DNA of 63,470 nt from Bacillota bacterium (GTDB taxonomy: Bacteria; Bacillota; TC1), in contig JAGXHY010000011.1 in the NCBI GenBank assembly GCA_024635925.1, positions 1 through 63,470 of the forward strand, read 5' to 3'. The notes under the pieces were generated by a model. The model searched no databases. It was not told where the DNA came from and saw only the letters and a list, made by a program, of their open reading frames with translations. Shown here piece after piece: positions 8,490 through 16,199 of this stretch. Made by a program: the position numbers and the translations under genes. The first letter of the stretch is position 1, and each line of letters opens with the position of its first letter.

Positions 8490-9237
8490 GTTTGATTACC
8501 TCCTTAGCTAATGCTTCATAAGCGATAGCTCCTTTAGATGTTGGCGCATATGTAGATATTGTTTCACCATAACTTGGAGCTTCTGATAGTCTTACACTTC
8601 TTGGTATTACTGTGTCAAAAACCTTTTCTTTAAAAAAAGCTCTTACTTCAGCAACTACTTGAGAAGATAGATTTTGTGTGCTGTTAAACATAGTCATTAG
8701 TGCCCCATTAAGCTCTAGTTCTGGATTTAAACTCTTTTTGATAAGTTCAATTGTTTTAAGTAGCTGGCCAAGGCCTTCTAGTGCATAATATTCACACTGA
8801 ATTGGTACTATAAACTGATCCGAGGCCGTTAACGCATTAATTGTAAGCAGTCCAAGAGACGGAGGACAATCAATTAAAATATAGTCATAGCCTGTAATCT
8901 CATCAACTAAGTTCTTTAATAGGTATTCTCTCTTATCCATGTTTACCATTTCAATTTCTGCTCCCGCTAAAGATATTGTCGCAGGCAATAGATCTAAATT
9001 TTTAACTTTCGTATTAAGAAGGATATCTTTAAAGGATAAGCCTTCAGTTAAGGCTTCATAAATACATCTTGAGAGGTCAAATCTATTTACTCCTAGGCCA
9101 CTTGTAGTGTTGCCTTGAGGGTCTAAATCGATTATTAAAGTTTTTTTACCCTCTATTGCTAGATAAGCAGCTAAATTTATAGTGCTTGTGGTCTTTGCTA
9201 CACCACCCTTTTGATTAATAATTGCTATTGTTTTCAT
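8482..9237 (-). CDS. parA: chromosome partitioning ATPase ParA (Soj type)
   Basis: 251-residue Walker-type ATPase with the deviant Walker A motif K-G-G-V-A-K-T-T (10-17), and D-L-D-P-Q-G-N (Walker A') and D-C-P-P-S-L-G (Walker B) further along. By family knowledge it dimerises with ATP on the nucleoid and is stimulated by ParB; in Bacillus the orthologue Soj also controls DnaA. SD AGAGG lies 5-6 bases before ATG. parS site 2 lies between this gene and rsmG. The second residue of the loop (Ala instead of the common Gly) is within family variation. Confidence 0.97.
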   Translation of the reverse strand: MKTIAIINQKGGVAKTTSTINLAAYLAIEGKKTLIIDLDPQGNTTSGLGVNRFDLSRCIYEALTEGLSFKDILLNTKVKNLDLLPATISLAGAEIEMVNMDKREYLLKNLVDEITGYDYILIDCPPSLGLLTINALTASDQFIVPIQCEYYALEGLGQLLKTIELIKKSLNPELELNGALMTMFNSTQNLSSQVVAEVRAFFKEKVFDTVIPRSVRLSEAPSYGETISTYAPTSKGAIAYEALAKEVIKRG

Positions 9238-9297
9238 ATTTACCTCTAAAATTTATTTGTACAACTTAGATTATAACATAATTATAAAAAAAAAGAA

Positions 9298-9313
9298 TGT
9301 TTCACGTGAAACA
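9298..9313. promoter_or_regulatory. parS: parS site 2 (ParB binding palindrome)
   Basis: A second perfect TGTTTCACGTGAAACA palindrome, in the short gap between rsmG (ends at 9316) and parA. Together with site 1 it brackets the parAB genes. Confidence 0.97.
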
Positions 9314-9315
9314 TT

Positions 9316-10023
9316 CTAAATAGGTTTTTTTGAAGGAGTTCCTTCTCGTCTTGGGTACTCAGCTGGGGTTTTTTTCGTTTTTAAGAATGTGAGAAAAGCT
9401 CTTTTATTACCATAAATAGGTAGTTCATAGAGTTCTTCTTTTAAAAACTTACCACCAAGTATTTTCAAGGCCTTTTTGCTTGCAGCTAATTCTTCTTCAA
9501 ATGGAACTTCTTTTGTAACTACCATTTTACCATCAACTTTAATGAAAGGTAATAAATATTCACTTAAAACTGGTAGATATGCAAGACTTCTAGCTACACC
9601 GATATCAAATTGTTCTCTATATTTAGAATCTTGGCCAAGGGCCTCACTTCTAATGTGGATTGCTGTAAGGTTTTTTAACTCTAATTGTTTTGCTACAAGT
9701 TGGATGAATTTAATTTTCTTGCCAACTGAATCTACTAAGGTGAAATGACATTTTTCATTCATTATTGCTGCTACTAATCCAGGAAAGCCTGCACCACTTC
9801 CCATATCTAATATTTGCAGTTTTTCTAAATCATCAATAGCTAAGGCTTTGTAGAACATTAATGAATCATAAAAGTGCTTAATAACTACTTCATCTTCCTC
9901 TACTATTGCTGTAAGGTTATATAGTTTAGAATGCTCTGAAAGTAATATATAATAGTCTTCAAATTTATTTAGTTGTTCAGGAGTAATGTTTTTATAGTAA
10001 TTTATAAGCTTATCTTTAAACAT
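9316..10023 (-). CDS. rsmG: 16S rRNA (guanine527-N7)-methyltransferase RsmG
   Basis: 235-residue SAM-dependent methyltransferase (GidB). It has the SAM-binding loop L-D-M-G-S-G-A-G-F-P-G and the following L-V-D-S-x-x-K-K-I-x-F motif. It methylates G527 of 16S rRNA in the 530 loop. It overlaps the end of mnmG by 8 bp, as is common in this conserved cluster. The C-terminus ends in a short basic tail. The gene order mnmE-mnmG-rsmG-parA-parB is the standard origin-region order. Confidence 0.96.
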   Translation of the reverse strand: MFKDKLINYYKNITPEQLNKFEDYYILLSEHSKLYNLTAIVEEDEVVIKHFYDSLMFYKALAIDDLEKLQILDMGSGAGFPGLVAAIMNEKCHFTLVDSVGKKIKFIQLVAKQLELKNLTAIHIRSEALGQDSKYREQFDIGVARSLAYLPVLSEYLLPFIKVDGKMVVTKEVPFEEELAASKKALKILGGKFLKEELYELPIYGNKRAFLTFLKTKKTPAEYPRREGTPSKKPI

Positions 10024-11911
10024 CTTTTTTCTCCTGTCTTTTTACTTGCTCTAAGTATATTAGTAGTACTTGTATATCGGCAGGTGTAATCCCCGAAATT
10101 CTACTTGCCTGACCAATAGACATAGGTTTTACTTTATTTAATTTTTCTATTGCTTCACCAGTTAAACTTTTTATTAACTTATAGTCAGAAAGCCATTTAG
10201 GTATCAACTTCTTTTCACCTTTTGAAAAATTCTCAACTTGATTAATTTGTTTTTTAATATAACCTTCATACTTGATTAAAAGTTCCACCTCTTCACTTTG
10301 TCTTGAACTAATTGTTTCTTCTGGTGGATATATGCTGATTATATCTTGATAACTAATCTCTGGTCTTTTTATTAAAGCTGCTGCCTTAATATTTTGGTCT
10401 AAGGGTGAACTCTTACTCTTACTAATTAGTTGGCTTACAGCTTCATCAGAGGAATCGATAGTTAAATCTTTCATTCTAGAAACTTCTTTATCTATTATTC
10501 CTATCTTATTTTGGAAATGTTCAAAACGTTCTTGGCTAATTAAACCAATATCATAACCTATTTTAGTTAATCGTCTATCAGCATTTGATTGTCTAAGTAA
10601 CAATCTGTATTCTGCTCTAGAAGTAAACATCCTATAGGGTTCTTCAGTACCCTTAGTTACTAAATCATCAATTAAAACTCCAATATAACTATTAGATCTA
10701 GCCAAAATTAAAGGTTTTTGTTTTTTTAGCTTTAAGACTGCATTTATTCCAGCAATTAAACCTTGTGCAGCAGCTTCCTCATAACCTGAAGTACCATTAA
10801 TTTGTCCAGCGAAGTAAAGATTTGGGACTTTTTTAGACTCTAGTGTGAGTTTAAGTTCAGTTGCGTTAATAACTTCATATTCAATAGCATAACCAAGTTT
10901 CATTACCTTAGCAGCTTCAAGTCCTTTTATTGACTTAACCATTTTAATTTGAACTTCACCTGGTAGACTTGTTGAAAATCCTTGTAGGTAAATTTCTTCT
11001 ACATCATGACCTTCAGGTTCGATAAATAAGTGATGACTTAGCTTTTCAGGAAAACGAACAACCTTATCTTCTATTGAAGGACAGTATCTTGGCCCTACTC
11101 CAGTTATAATACCTGAATATAAAGGGGATTTTTCAATATTATTATTTATAATTTCTTTTGTTTTTTCTGTTGTATGAGTTAAATAACAATCTACCTGTGG
11201 TAGATTGCCTAATATTTCTTCGAAATTAAAGGTATAGTCCTTTGAATCACCATGCTGAACTTCCAATTCTTTTAAATTTAAACTTCCTTTATGTATTCTA
11301 GGTGGTGTACCAGTTTTGAAGGAATGAGTCATAATACCAAGCTTATGTAAAGAATTTGCTAAGTATTTACTATTGCTTAACTCATTTGGTCCAGATTCCT
11401 TGACCATATCACCAATTATGACCTTTGATGAAAGATATGTTCCTGTGGCTAGTATGATACTTTTTCCGCCATAATTTAAATCATTAGTTAAATGAACACC
11501 AGTAATTTCGCCCTTATCATCTATAAGTATGTTTTTAGCTTCACCTTGTACTATATCAAGATTATCTAAATTTTCTAATTCTTTTATTATTTCTCGTGAA
11601 TAGAGGAATCTGTTAATCTGTGCTCTTAAAGCATAAACAGCAGGTCCCTTACTTTTATTTAGTATTCTTTTTTGGATGGAGGTTCTATCAGCAATTTTAC
11701 CCATTAAGCCACCTAATGCATCTATTTCAAATACCAAATGACTCTTTGCAGGACCACCAATAGAGGGATTGCATGGCATAAGACCAATTGAGTCAAGGCT
11801 AATTGTTAATAGTAAAGTAGACATACCTAATTTGGCACTAGCATATGCTGCTTCAGTACCACTATGTCCTCCACCTATAACAATTATTTCATAATTATCT
11901 ATGAAACTCAC
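10016..11911 (-). CDS. mnmG: tRNA uridine-5-carboxymethylaminomethyl modification enzyme MnmG
   Basis: 631-residue FAD enzyme (GidA), the partner of MnmE in wobble uridine 34 modification of tRNAs. The N-terminal dinucleotide-binding motif is G-G-G-H-S-G-T-E-A-A (13-22). The family motif with C-N-P-S-I-G-G and the insertion domain follow, and the C-terminal helical domain ends in the region that contacts tRNA and MnmE. The length is normal. It is 8 bp downstream of mnmE in the same operon. Confidence 0.97.
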   Translation of the reverse strand: MSFIDNYEIIVIGGGHSGTEAAYASAKLGMSTLLLTISLDSIGLMPCNPSIGGPAKSHLVFEIDALGGLMGKIADRTSIQKRILNKSKGPAVYALRAQINRFLYSREIIKELENLDNLDIVQGEAKNILIDDKGEITGVHLTNDLNYGGKSIILATGTYLSSKVIIGDMVKESGPNELSNSKYLANSLHKLGIMTHSFKTGTPPRIHKGSLNLKELEVQHGDSKDYTFNFEEILGNLPQVDCYLTHTTEKTKEIINNNIEKSPLYSGIITGVGPRYCPSIEDKVVRFPEKLSHHLFIEPEGHDVEEIYLQGFSTSLPGEVQIKMVKSIKGLEAAKVMKLGYAIEYEVINATELKLTLESKKVPNLYFAGQINGTSGYEEAAAQGLIAGINAVLKLKKQKPLILARSNSYIGVLIDDLVTKGTEEPYRMFTSRAEYRLLLRQSNADRRLTKIGYDIGLISQERFEHFQNKIGIIDKEVSRMKDLTIDSSDEAVSQLISKSKSSPLDQNIKAAALIKRPEISYQDIISIYPPEETISSRQSEEVELLIKYEGYIKKQINQVENFSKGEKKLIPKWLSDYKLIKSLTGEAIEKLNKVKPMSIGQASRISGITPADIQVLLIYLEQVKRQEKKDV

Positions 11912-11919
11912 TTTTCCTC

Positions 11920-13284
11920 CTATTTACCAATACAAAATTTACTGAATATATTATCTAATAAATCTTCTGTAAAATCATCCCCAGTAATTGTGGCTAGGGC
12001 AATATAAGCATCTTTTAAGTCTATTGACAAAAGATCTGTTGGTACTATTCCAGTTTCTAGGCTTTCTTTAAAGATATCTAAAGAATCTTTAGACTTTACT
12101 AGGCTTTCATAGTATCTTAAATTACTTATATAATACTCTTCTATTTCATCTTTTATAAATAAATCTTTAATAGTACTTTTCAATTCTTCTAAACCAGTCC
12201 CATCTTTAGCTGAAATATAAATTGAATTATTTATGTCTTCTAGTTTAGTTTTTTTGATTAAATCTACTTTATTTATTACAATTAAGAATTTTTTATCAAT
12301 TTTTTTAAGATGTTCTATCATTATGTAATCATCAGAAGTTAATCCTTGTCTAGCATCTACTAAAAATAGAATTAATTGGGCTTTATCAATGTAATTATAT
12401 GTTTTTTTAATACCAATCTTTTCAATTAAATCTTCAGTTTCTCTAAAACCTGCAGTATCAACAATATTTAAAATAAGATCACCTATGTTGATTTGTTCCT
12501 CTATAGCATCTCTAGTTGTACCTGGTAAATGTGTAATAATGGCTCTCTCTTCATTTAACAAACTATTAAGTAGTGAAGACTTACCTACATTTGGTCTACC
12601 TATTAGAACAGTCATTACACCATCTTTTATTATTTTGCCTTGGCTATAGGAATTCAAGAGTTTATTTATTTCATCTAGTAATTTATCAATTCTAGAATTA
12701 ATTACATCGTTTGTATAGCTTTCTTCGATTTCATCATCTGGAAAGTCTATGGAAGCTTCTAAATAAGCGATTATGTTAATTAGATCCTCTTTTAGAAGTC
12801 CTATTTTATTTTTAAGGCTACCCTCTAGCTGATTTAAAGATAAACTAAGTGCTTTTTGGTTATTTGCCTTGATAGTATCTAGAATAGCTTCACTTTGAGT
12901 AAGGTCAAGTTTCCCATTTAAGAAAGCTCTTCTAGTAAATTCACCAGCTTCACTTTTTTTAGCTCCTAGTTTTATAATTTCTTTTAATGTTTCTTTAAGT
13001 ATAAAAGGATTGCCATGACAATGTATTTCAACTGTATCTTCTCCTGTAAAGGAGTGTGGGCCTTTCATTAGTAAAACTAAGGCTTCATCTAGTTTATCTC
13101 CATTACTATTATGAAGTACTCCTAAATATGCTTTATGGCTTTCTTTTTGTTTAAAGGCAGAATTATAAGCTTGAAATAGTTTATCAATTATTTCAAATGA
13201 TTGAATTCCACTGATTCTAATTATACCAATACCACATTCAATTAGTGGCGTAATAATATTAGCTATAGTATATTCTTTTAACAT
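11920..13284 (-). CDS. mnmE: tRNA modification GTPase MnmE
   Basis: 454-residue GTPase (TrmE/ThdF). The N-terminal tetrahydrofolate-binding domain has G-I-G-I-I-R-I-S-G. A helical domain follows, with an inserted G domain showing G-R-P-N-V-G-K-S-S (P-loop), D-T-A-G and N-K-x-D. The C-terminus is the catalytic F-C-I-G-K. I chose ATG at 13284 because GGAG lies 9 bases upstream and the protein then starts close to the conserved domain; an in-frame ATG five codons earlier contains that ribosome site. With MnmG it makes cmnm5U34 in tRNA. Confidence 0.96.
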   Translation of the reverse strand: MLKEYTIANIITPLIECGIGIIRISGIQSFEIIDKLFQAYNSAFKQKESHKAYLGVLHNSNGDKLDEALVLLMKGPHSFTGEDTVEIHCHGNPFILKETLKEIIKLGAKKSEAGEFTRRAFLNGKLDLTQSEAILDTIKANNQKALSLSLNQLEGSLKNKIGLLKEDLINIIAYLEASIDFPDDEIEESYTNDVINSRIDKLLDEINKLLNSYSQGKIIKDGVMTVLIGRPNVGKSSLLNSLLNEERAIITHLPGTTRDAIEEQINIGDLILNIVDTAGFRETEDLIEKIGIKKTYNYIDKAQLILFLVDARQGLTSDDYIMIEHLKKIDKKFLIVINKVDLIKKTKLEDINNSIYISAKDGTGLEELKSTIKDLFIKDEIEEYYISNLRYYESLVKSKDSLDIFKESLETGIVPTDLLSIDLKDAYIALATITGDDFTEDLLDNIFSKFCIGK

Positions 13285-13313
13285 TACTTTTATCTCCATT
13301 TAAAAAAGCTCAG

Positions 13314-14021
13314 TTAATCCTGAGCTTTTAATGATATTACAATATGTCTGTAGTTTTCTTCACCTTCGCTAGTAGTAAGGATACTGTCATCATCTTGTAA
13401 AGCCATATGAATAATTTTTCTTTCTAAAGGATTCATAGGTTCAAGACTGATAGATTTTTCTTCAGCTTTTACTTGTCTTGCAAGCTTGTTAGCTAGATTT
13501 ATTAGTGTTTTTTCTCTTTGTATTCTGAAGTCTTCAATATCAACTAGTATTTTTAGGTTTGTATCGTCATTTCTATTAGCTACAATATTAACAATGTATT
13601 GGATTGCATAAAGTGTCTCTCCTCTTTTACCAATCAGTTTGCCAGTATTCTTCCCTTTAAGATTTATGACTATAAAGTTTTGTTCTTCTCTTATAAAATA
13701 TTCAACCTCATAGCCTAGAGTTTCAATCATTGCCCTTAAAAAGGTTAGGGCCTTCTCAATTTTTTTCATTTTCTCAGGGTCTTGATTAATGTCTAACGAT
13801 ATTTCTTCTGCTTCATTTGTAAGATTTACCACATCTTCGATTAAGGCTTCTAGTGGTGATTCCTTTAGTGAAACTAGTATTCTTGCTTCTTTTTGTCCAA
13901 TCCCTAGTATTCCCTTGCTAGGTTTCTGGATAATTACTATTTCTAATTCATCCTTACTTACACCGAGGGAATTTAAGGCGTTTTCTATTGCTTGTTCAAC
14001 AGTTTTACCTTTAAAGTTCAT
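13314..14021 (-). CDS. jag: RNA-binding protein Jag (KhpB)
   Basis: 235-residue protein with three domains in order: Jag_N (about 1-50, with K-G-I-L-G-I-G), a KH domain with the G-K-R-G loop of RNA contact, and an R3H domain at the C-terminus. In Gram-positive bacteria KhpB works with KhpA in RNA binding and affects cell elongation. It lies directly downstream of yidC, the universal arrangement near rpmH. AAGGTG precedes ATG by 7 bases. Confidence 0.93.
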   Translation of the reverse strand: MNFKGKTVEQAIENALNSLGVSKDELEIVIIQKPSKGILGIGQKEARILVSLKESPLEALIEDVVNLTNEAEEISLDINQDPEKMKKIEKALTFLRAMIETLGYEVEYFIREEQNFIVINLKGKNTGKLIGKRGETLYAIQYIVNIVANRNDDTNLKILVDIEDFRIQREKTLINLANKLARQVKAEEKSISLEPMNPLERKIIHMALQDDDSILTTSEGEENYRHIVISLKAQD

Positions 14022-14041
14022 TTAATTCACCTTGATTCTAT

Positions 14042-14701
14042 TTATTTTTTGTTTAAGTTTAATTCCTCGACATATTTTCTTAAAAATACTTTTTTGATTA
14101 GTAGTTGTTCTACAATACCAATTAAGCTGAACGAAAACCAATATATACCTAAAGCAACTGGATATGTATAGGCAAGATAACCTATAAATACGGATAATCC
14201 CATAGTTACATAAAGCATTGATTTAGGTTGGTTTGTATTCATAGTTTTTGAGTTAATATACATTGAAAATATTTGGATTAAGGCTACTAGTATAGCAACT
14301 TCGAGATGACCCTTTTCTGATATATCAGCTATCCAAAGAAAACTAGCTCCAAGATCCTTAAAGTAATTTTGTAGTAAATTAAAGATAGCTATGATTACAG
14401 GCCAAGTCAATAATATTGGCACTAGACTCATCAAAGGTGAGAACATAGACAGATTGTGTTCTGCATATAGTTCTGTAATCTTCTTTGACTGTTTATCCAT
14501 ATCATGTTTATATTTTTCACGTATTTCATTTAATAGTGGTTGAATCTTTTGAGTTCTTAGTATTGATTTTTGGCTATAAAGTGTTAATGGAAATAAAACT
14601 AATTTAATAGTTAGTATAACCATAAATATAGCTACCCCATAACTGCCAAAGAAATCATGAAAAAACTCGAGTAGTTTAATAAGCGTGTCGGTTATATTCA
14701 C
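14042..14701 (-). CDS. yidC: membrane protein insertase YidC
   Basis: 219-residue member of the YidC/Oxa1/Alb3 family (SpoIIIJ type). It has the family membrane helices, a hydrophilic hairpin loop with many charges after the first one (Q-K-I-Q-P-L-L-N-E-I-R-E-K-Y) and a basic end. In the first core helix the usual Arg of the hydrophilic groove is Lys (T-I-K-L-V-L-F-P-L). It lacks the lipoprotein signal seen in many SpoIIIJ proteins. The start overlaps rnpA by 26 bp. Confidence 0.93.
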   Translation of the reverse strand: MNITDTLIKLLEFFHDFFGSYGVAIFMVILTIKLVLFPLTLYSQKSILRTQKIQPLLNEIREKYKHDMDKQSKKITELYAEHNLSMFSPLMSLVPILLTWPVIIAIFNLLQNYFKDLGASFLWIADISEKGHLEVAILVALIQIFSMYINSKTMNTNQPKSMLYVTMGLSVFIGYLAYTYPVALGIYWFSFSLIGIVEQLLIKKVFLRKYVEELNLNKK

Positions 14702-15047
14702 CGTTAACCTCCTTCAGAACAATAAAATCACTTTTTTCTAATGTTGTAATAATGTCTTCCCGAAGTTCTTGGTAGCTTGCTTCATTAATACATGGGCTAG
14801 CTACTATAACGTATTTGTTTGGTTTCATTACGGGAAGAAATTCTTTAAATATTTCACTTAACCTTCTCTTATAGAGATTTCTAATTACAGCATTGCCTAC
14901 TTTTTTAGAAAGAGAAAAGCCGATTTTCAATTCTTTGGTACCCTTTATGGTATGAATTGTAAAATAGCGACCTTTAATTTTAGAACCCCTTCTATAAATA
15001 TAGGTAAACTCTTTGTTCTTTGTTAAACGTAATTCTTTTTTAAGCAT
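14676..15047 (-). CDS. rnpA: ribonuclease P protein component
   Basis: 123-residue basic protein, the cofactor of RNase P RNA in 5' tRNA processing. The opening L-R-L-T-K-N-K-E-F and the central V-G-N-A-V-I-R-N-L-Y-K-R-R (the family's R-N-R box, slightly varied) identify it. The ATG follows the rpmH stop after one base (TAA-T-ATG), so translation is probably coupled; no separate strong ribosome site is seen. The RNA partner rnpB was not found here. Confidence 0.94.
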   Translation of the reverse strand: MLKKELRLTKNKEFTYIYRRGSKIKGRYFTIHTIKGTKELKIGFSLSKKVGNAVIRNLYKRRLSEIFKEFLPVMKPNKYVIVASPCINEASYQELREDIITTLEKSDFIVLKEVNGEYNRHAY

Positions 15048-15048
15048 A

Positions 15049-15186
15049 TTAAGAGACAGTTAATGTTTTTCTACCTTTAGCTCTTCTTCTTTTGATTACG
15101 TTCTTGCCTGCTGTTGAGCTCATTCTTATTAGAAATCCGCTTGTTTTTCTTTGTTTGCTTCTGTTTGGTTGAAATGTTCTTTTCAT
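15049..15186 (-). CDS. rpmH: 50S ribosomal protein L34
   Basis: A 45-residue, highly basic protein: M-K-R-T-F-Q-P-N-R at the start, S-G-F-L-x-R-M in the middle and K-G-R-K-T-L-T-V-S at the end, the full L34 pattern. GGAGG lies 8 bases upstream of ATG. It is read in a different frame from a longer meaningless open frame over the same bases (15077-15262). It is the first gene of the leftward cluster. In most bacteria dnaA lies divergently next to it; here it does not. Confidence 0.97.
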   Translation of the reverse strand: MKRTFQPNRSKQRKTSGFLIRMSSTAGKNVIKRRRAKGRKTLTVS

Positions 15187-15272
15187 TTGTTTTAGCCTCC
15201 TTAAGCTGTTTGAATAATAAATGAACTGACTTGTCAGTCCATATAATTACATATGTGTGCATACTCTCATCA

Positions 15273-15302
15273 ATTATATAAAAACTATGCCATTTATGTC
15301 AA
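15273..15302 (-). promoter_or_regulatory. promoter of the rpmH-rnpA-yidC-jag operon
   Basis: On the minus strand TTGACA (15297-15302) is followed by an 18-base spacer and TATAAT (15273-15278), a consensus sigma-A promoter. A palindrome ACTGAC-TT-GTCAGT at 15225-15238 lies in the leader. Confidence 0.8.
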
Positions 15303-15328
15303 GGTTAATTTGCTATTTGAACAGAATT

Positions 15329-15357
15329 TTGCAAAATTATTTTAATAGTGATATAAT
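15329..15357 (+). promoter_or_regulatory. promoter of the 3D-domain gene
   Basis: TTGCAA (15329-15334), a 17-base spacer and TATAAT (15352-15357). It is divergent from the rpmH promoter with only 26 bases between the two -35 boxes. Confidence 0.7.
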
Positions 15358-15403
15358 TTAATAGTTCATAAAAATTATTAAGAAAATGGAGGACTTTACC
15401 AAT

Positions 15404-16135
15404 ATGTTACGCAAACGAACCTATCGTTTGGCGAGTAAGAACGGAAAGCATAGAAAGTTAATATTGCTAACTGTTTTGGTTGGAGCATTGTCGCTTGTAG
15501 GTGCCTTATCATATAGTAGTGCATCTGAAGCAAATCATAAGTATCTTGAAGCTGAAACTAATAAGATGATGTTATTAGAAGAACAGTTCAAGATAGCAAA
15601 AAACATAGAAGAAAAAGTTAAAATCGAAGATTTAAATGCCAAAGAAATAGCAGAAAAAGCTGTTGAGCAAGAAAAGATTGCTAAACAAAGAGCGGCTGAA
15701 TTAGCTGCAAAAATGGAAATAGAAAATGCACAAAAAAATATTTTGGCAAAGCAAGTTTCCAATGTTAAAAGCACGACAAATACTCCGACAAATACGCCAA
15801 TTAAAGAGAAAGTTACAACACCCGAAAAGCCTAAAACTGTAAAACCAGCTACTACTGTAAAACCAGTTACTAGTAATATGAAGTATCTTGGTGCATTAAG
15901 TAGTACGGCATATACTGCCACAGGAAATAATATGGCAAATGGGGAGGCACCTTACGAAGGAGCTGTTGCCAGTAACTTGGTTCCGCTTGGAACAAAGATT
16001 TATATAAAAGGTTATGGCTATTATGTAGTTAAAGACAGAATAGGACATAGCAGTCAACTAGATATATATATGGATACTTATGATGAAGCTATTCAATATG
16101 GAAGAAGAACAATAGAAGTATATATAGTTAATTAA
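15404..16135 (+). CDS. exported 3D-domain protein (YabE/YocH-like cell-wall enzyme)
   Basis: 243-residue secreted or membrane-anchored protein. After a basic N-terminus comes a hydrophobic segment, a charged Ala/Glu/Lys-rich coiled coil, a Thr/Pro/Lys-rich linker and a C-terminal 3D domain. The 3D domain has S-T-A-Y-T-A-T, V-A-S-N-L-V-P-L-G-T, V-x-D-R-I and a last L-D-I-Y-M-D. 3D domains, named for three Asp residues, are the catalytic part of MltA/resuscitation-type lytic transglycosylases. I chose ATG at 15404 because GGAGG lies 11 bases upstream, inside the codons that follow an ATG at 15386; the latter has no ribosome site. It occupies the place where dnaA would be expected. Confidence 0.82.
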   Translation: MLRKRTYRLASKNGKHRKLILLTVLVGALSLVGALSYSSASEANHKYLEAETNKMMLLEEQFKIAKNIEEKVKIEDLNAKEIAEKAVEQEKIAKQRAAELAAKMEIENAQKNILAKQVSNVKSTTNTPTNTPIKEKVTTPEKPKTVKPATTVKPVTSNMKYLGALSSTAYTATGNNMANGEAPYEGAVASNLVPLGTKIYIKGYGYYVVKDRIGHSSQLDIYMDTYDEAIQYGRRTIEVYIVN

Positions 16136-16136
16136 A

Positions 16137-16192
16137 ATTAAATAGAAAAAAGGATAGAATACCAATAGATTCTATCCTTTTTTCTATTTAAT
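16137..16192. terminator. bidirectional terminator with 24-bp perfect stem
   Basis: Two perfect 24-base arms (16137-16160 and 16169-16192) surround an 8-base loop, with A6 and T6 tracts inside the stem. It separates the convergent 3D-domain and feoB genes. Confidence 0.9.
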
Positions 16193-16199
16193 AAGGTGT

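Noticed and set aside
15077-15262. 61-codon open frame on the minus strand
   Set aside because: It overlaps rpmH in another frame; rpmH has the ribosome site and a full L34 sequence.
15187-15403. Possible oriC next to rpmH
   Set aside because: The gap is taken by two divergent promoters and shows no DnaA-box cluster.
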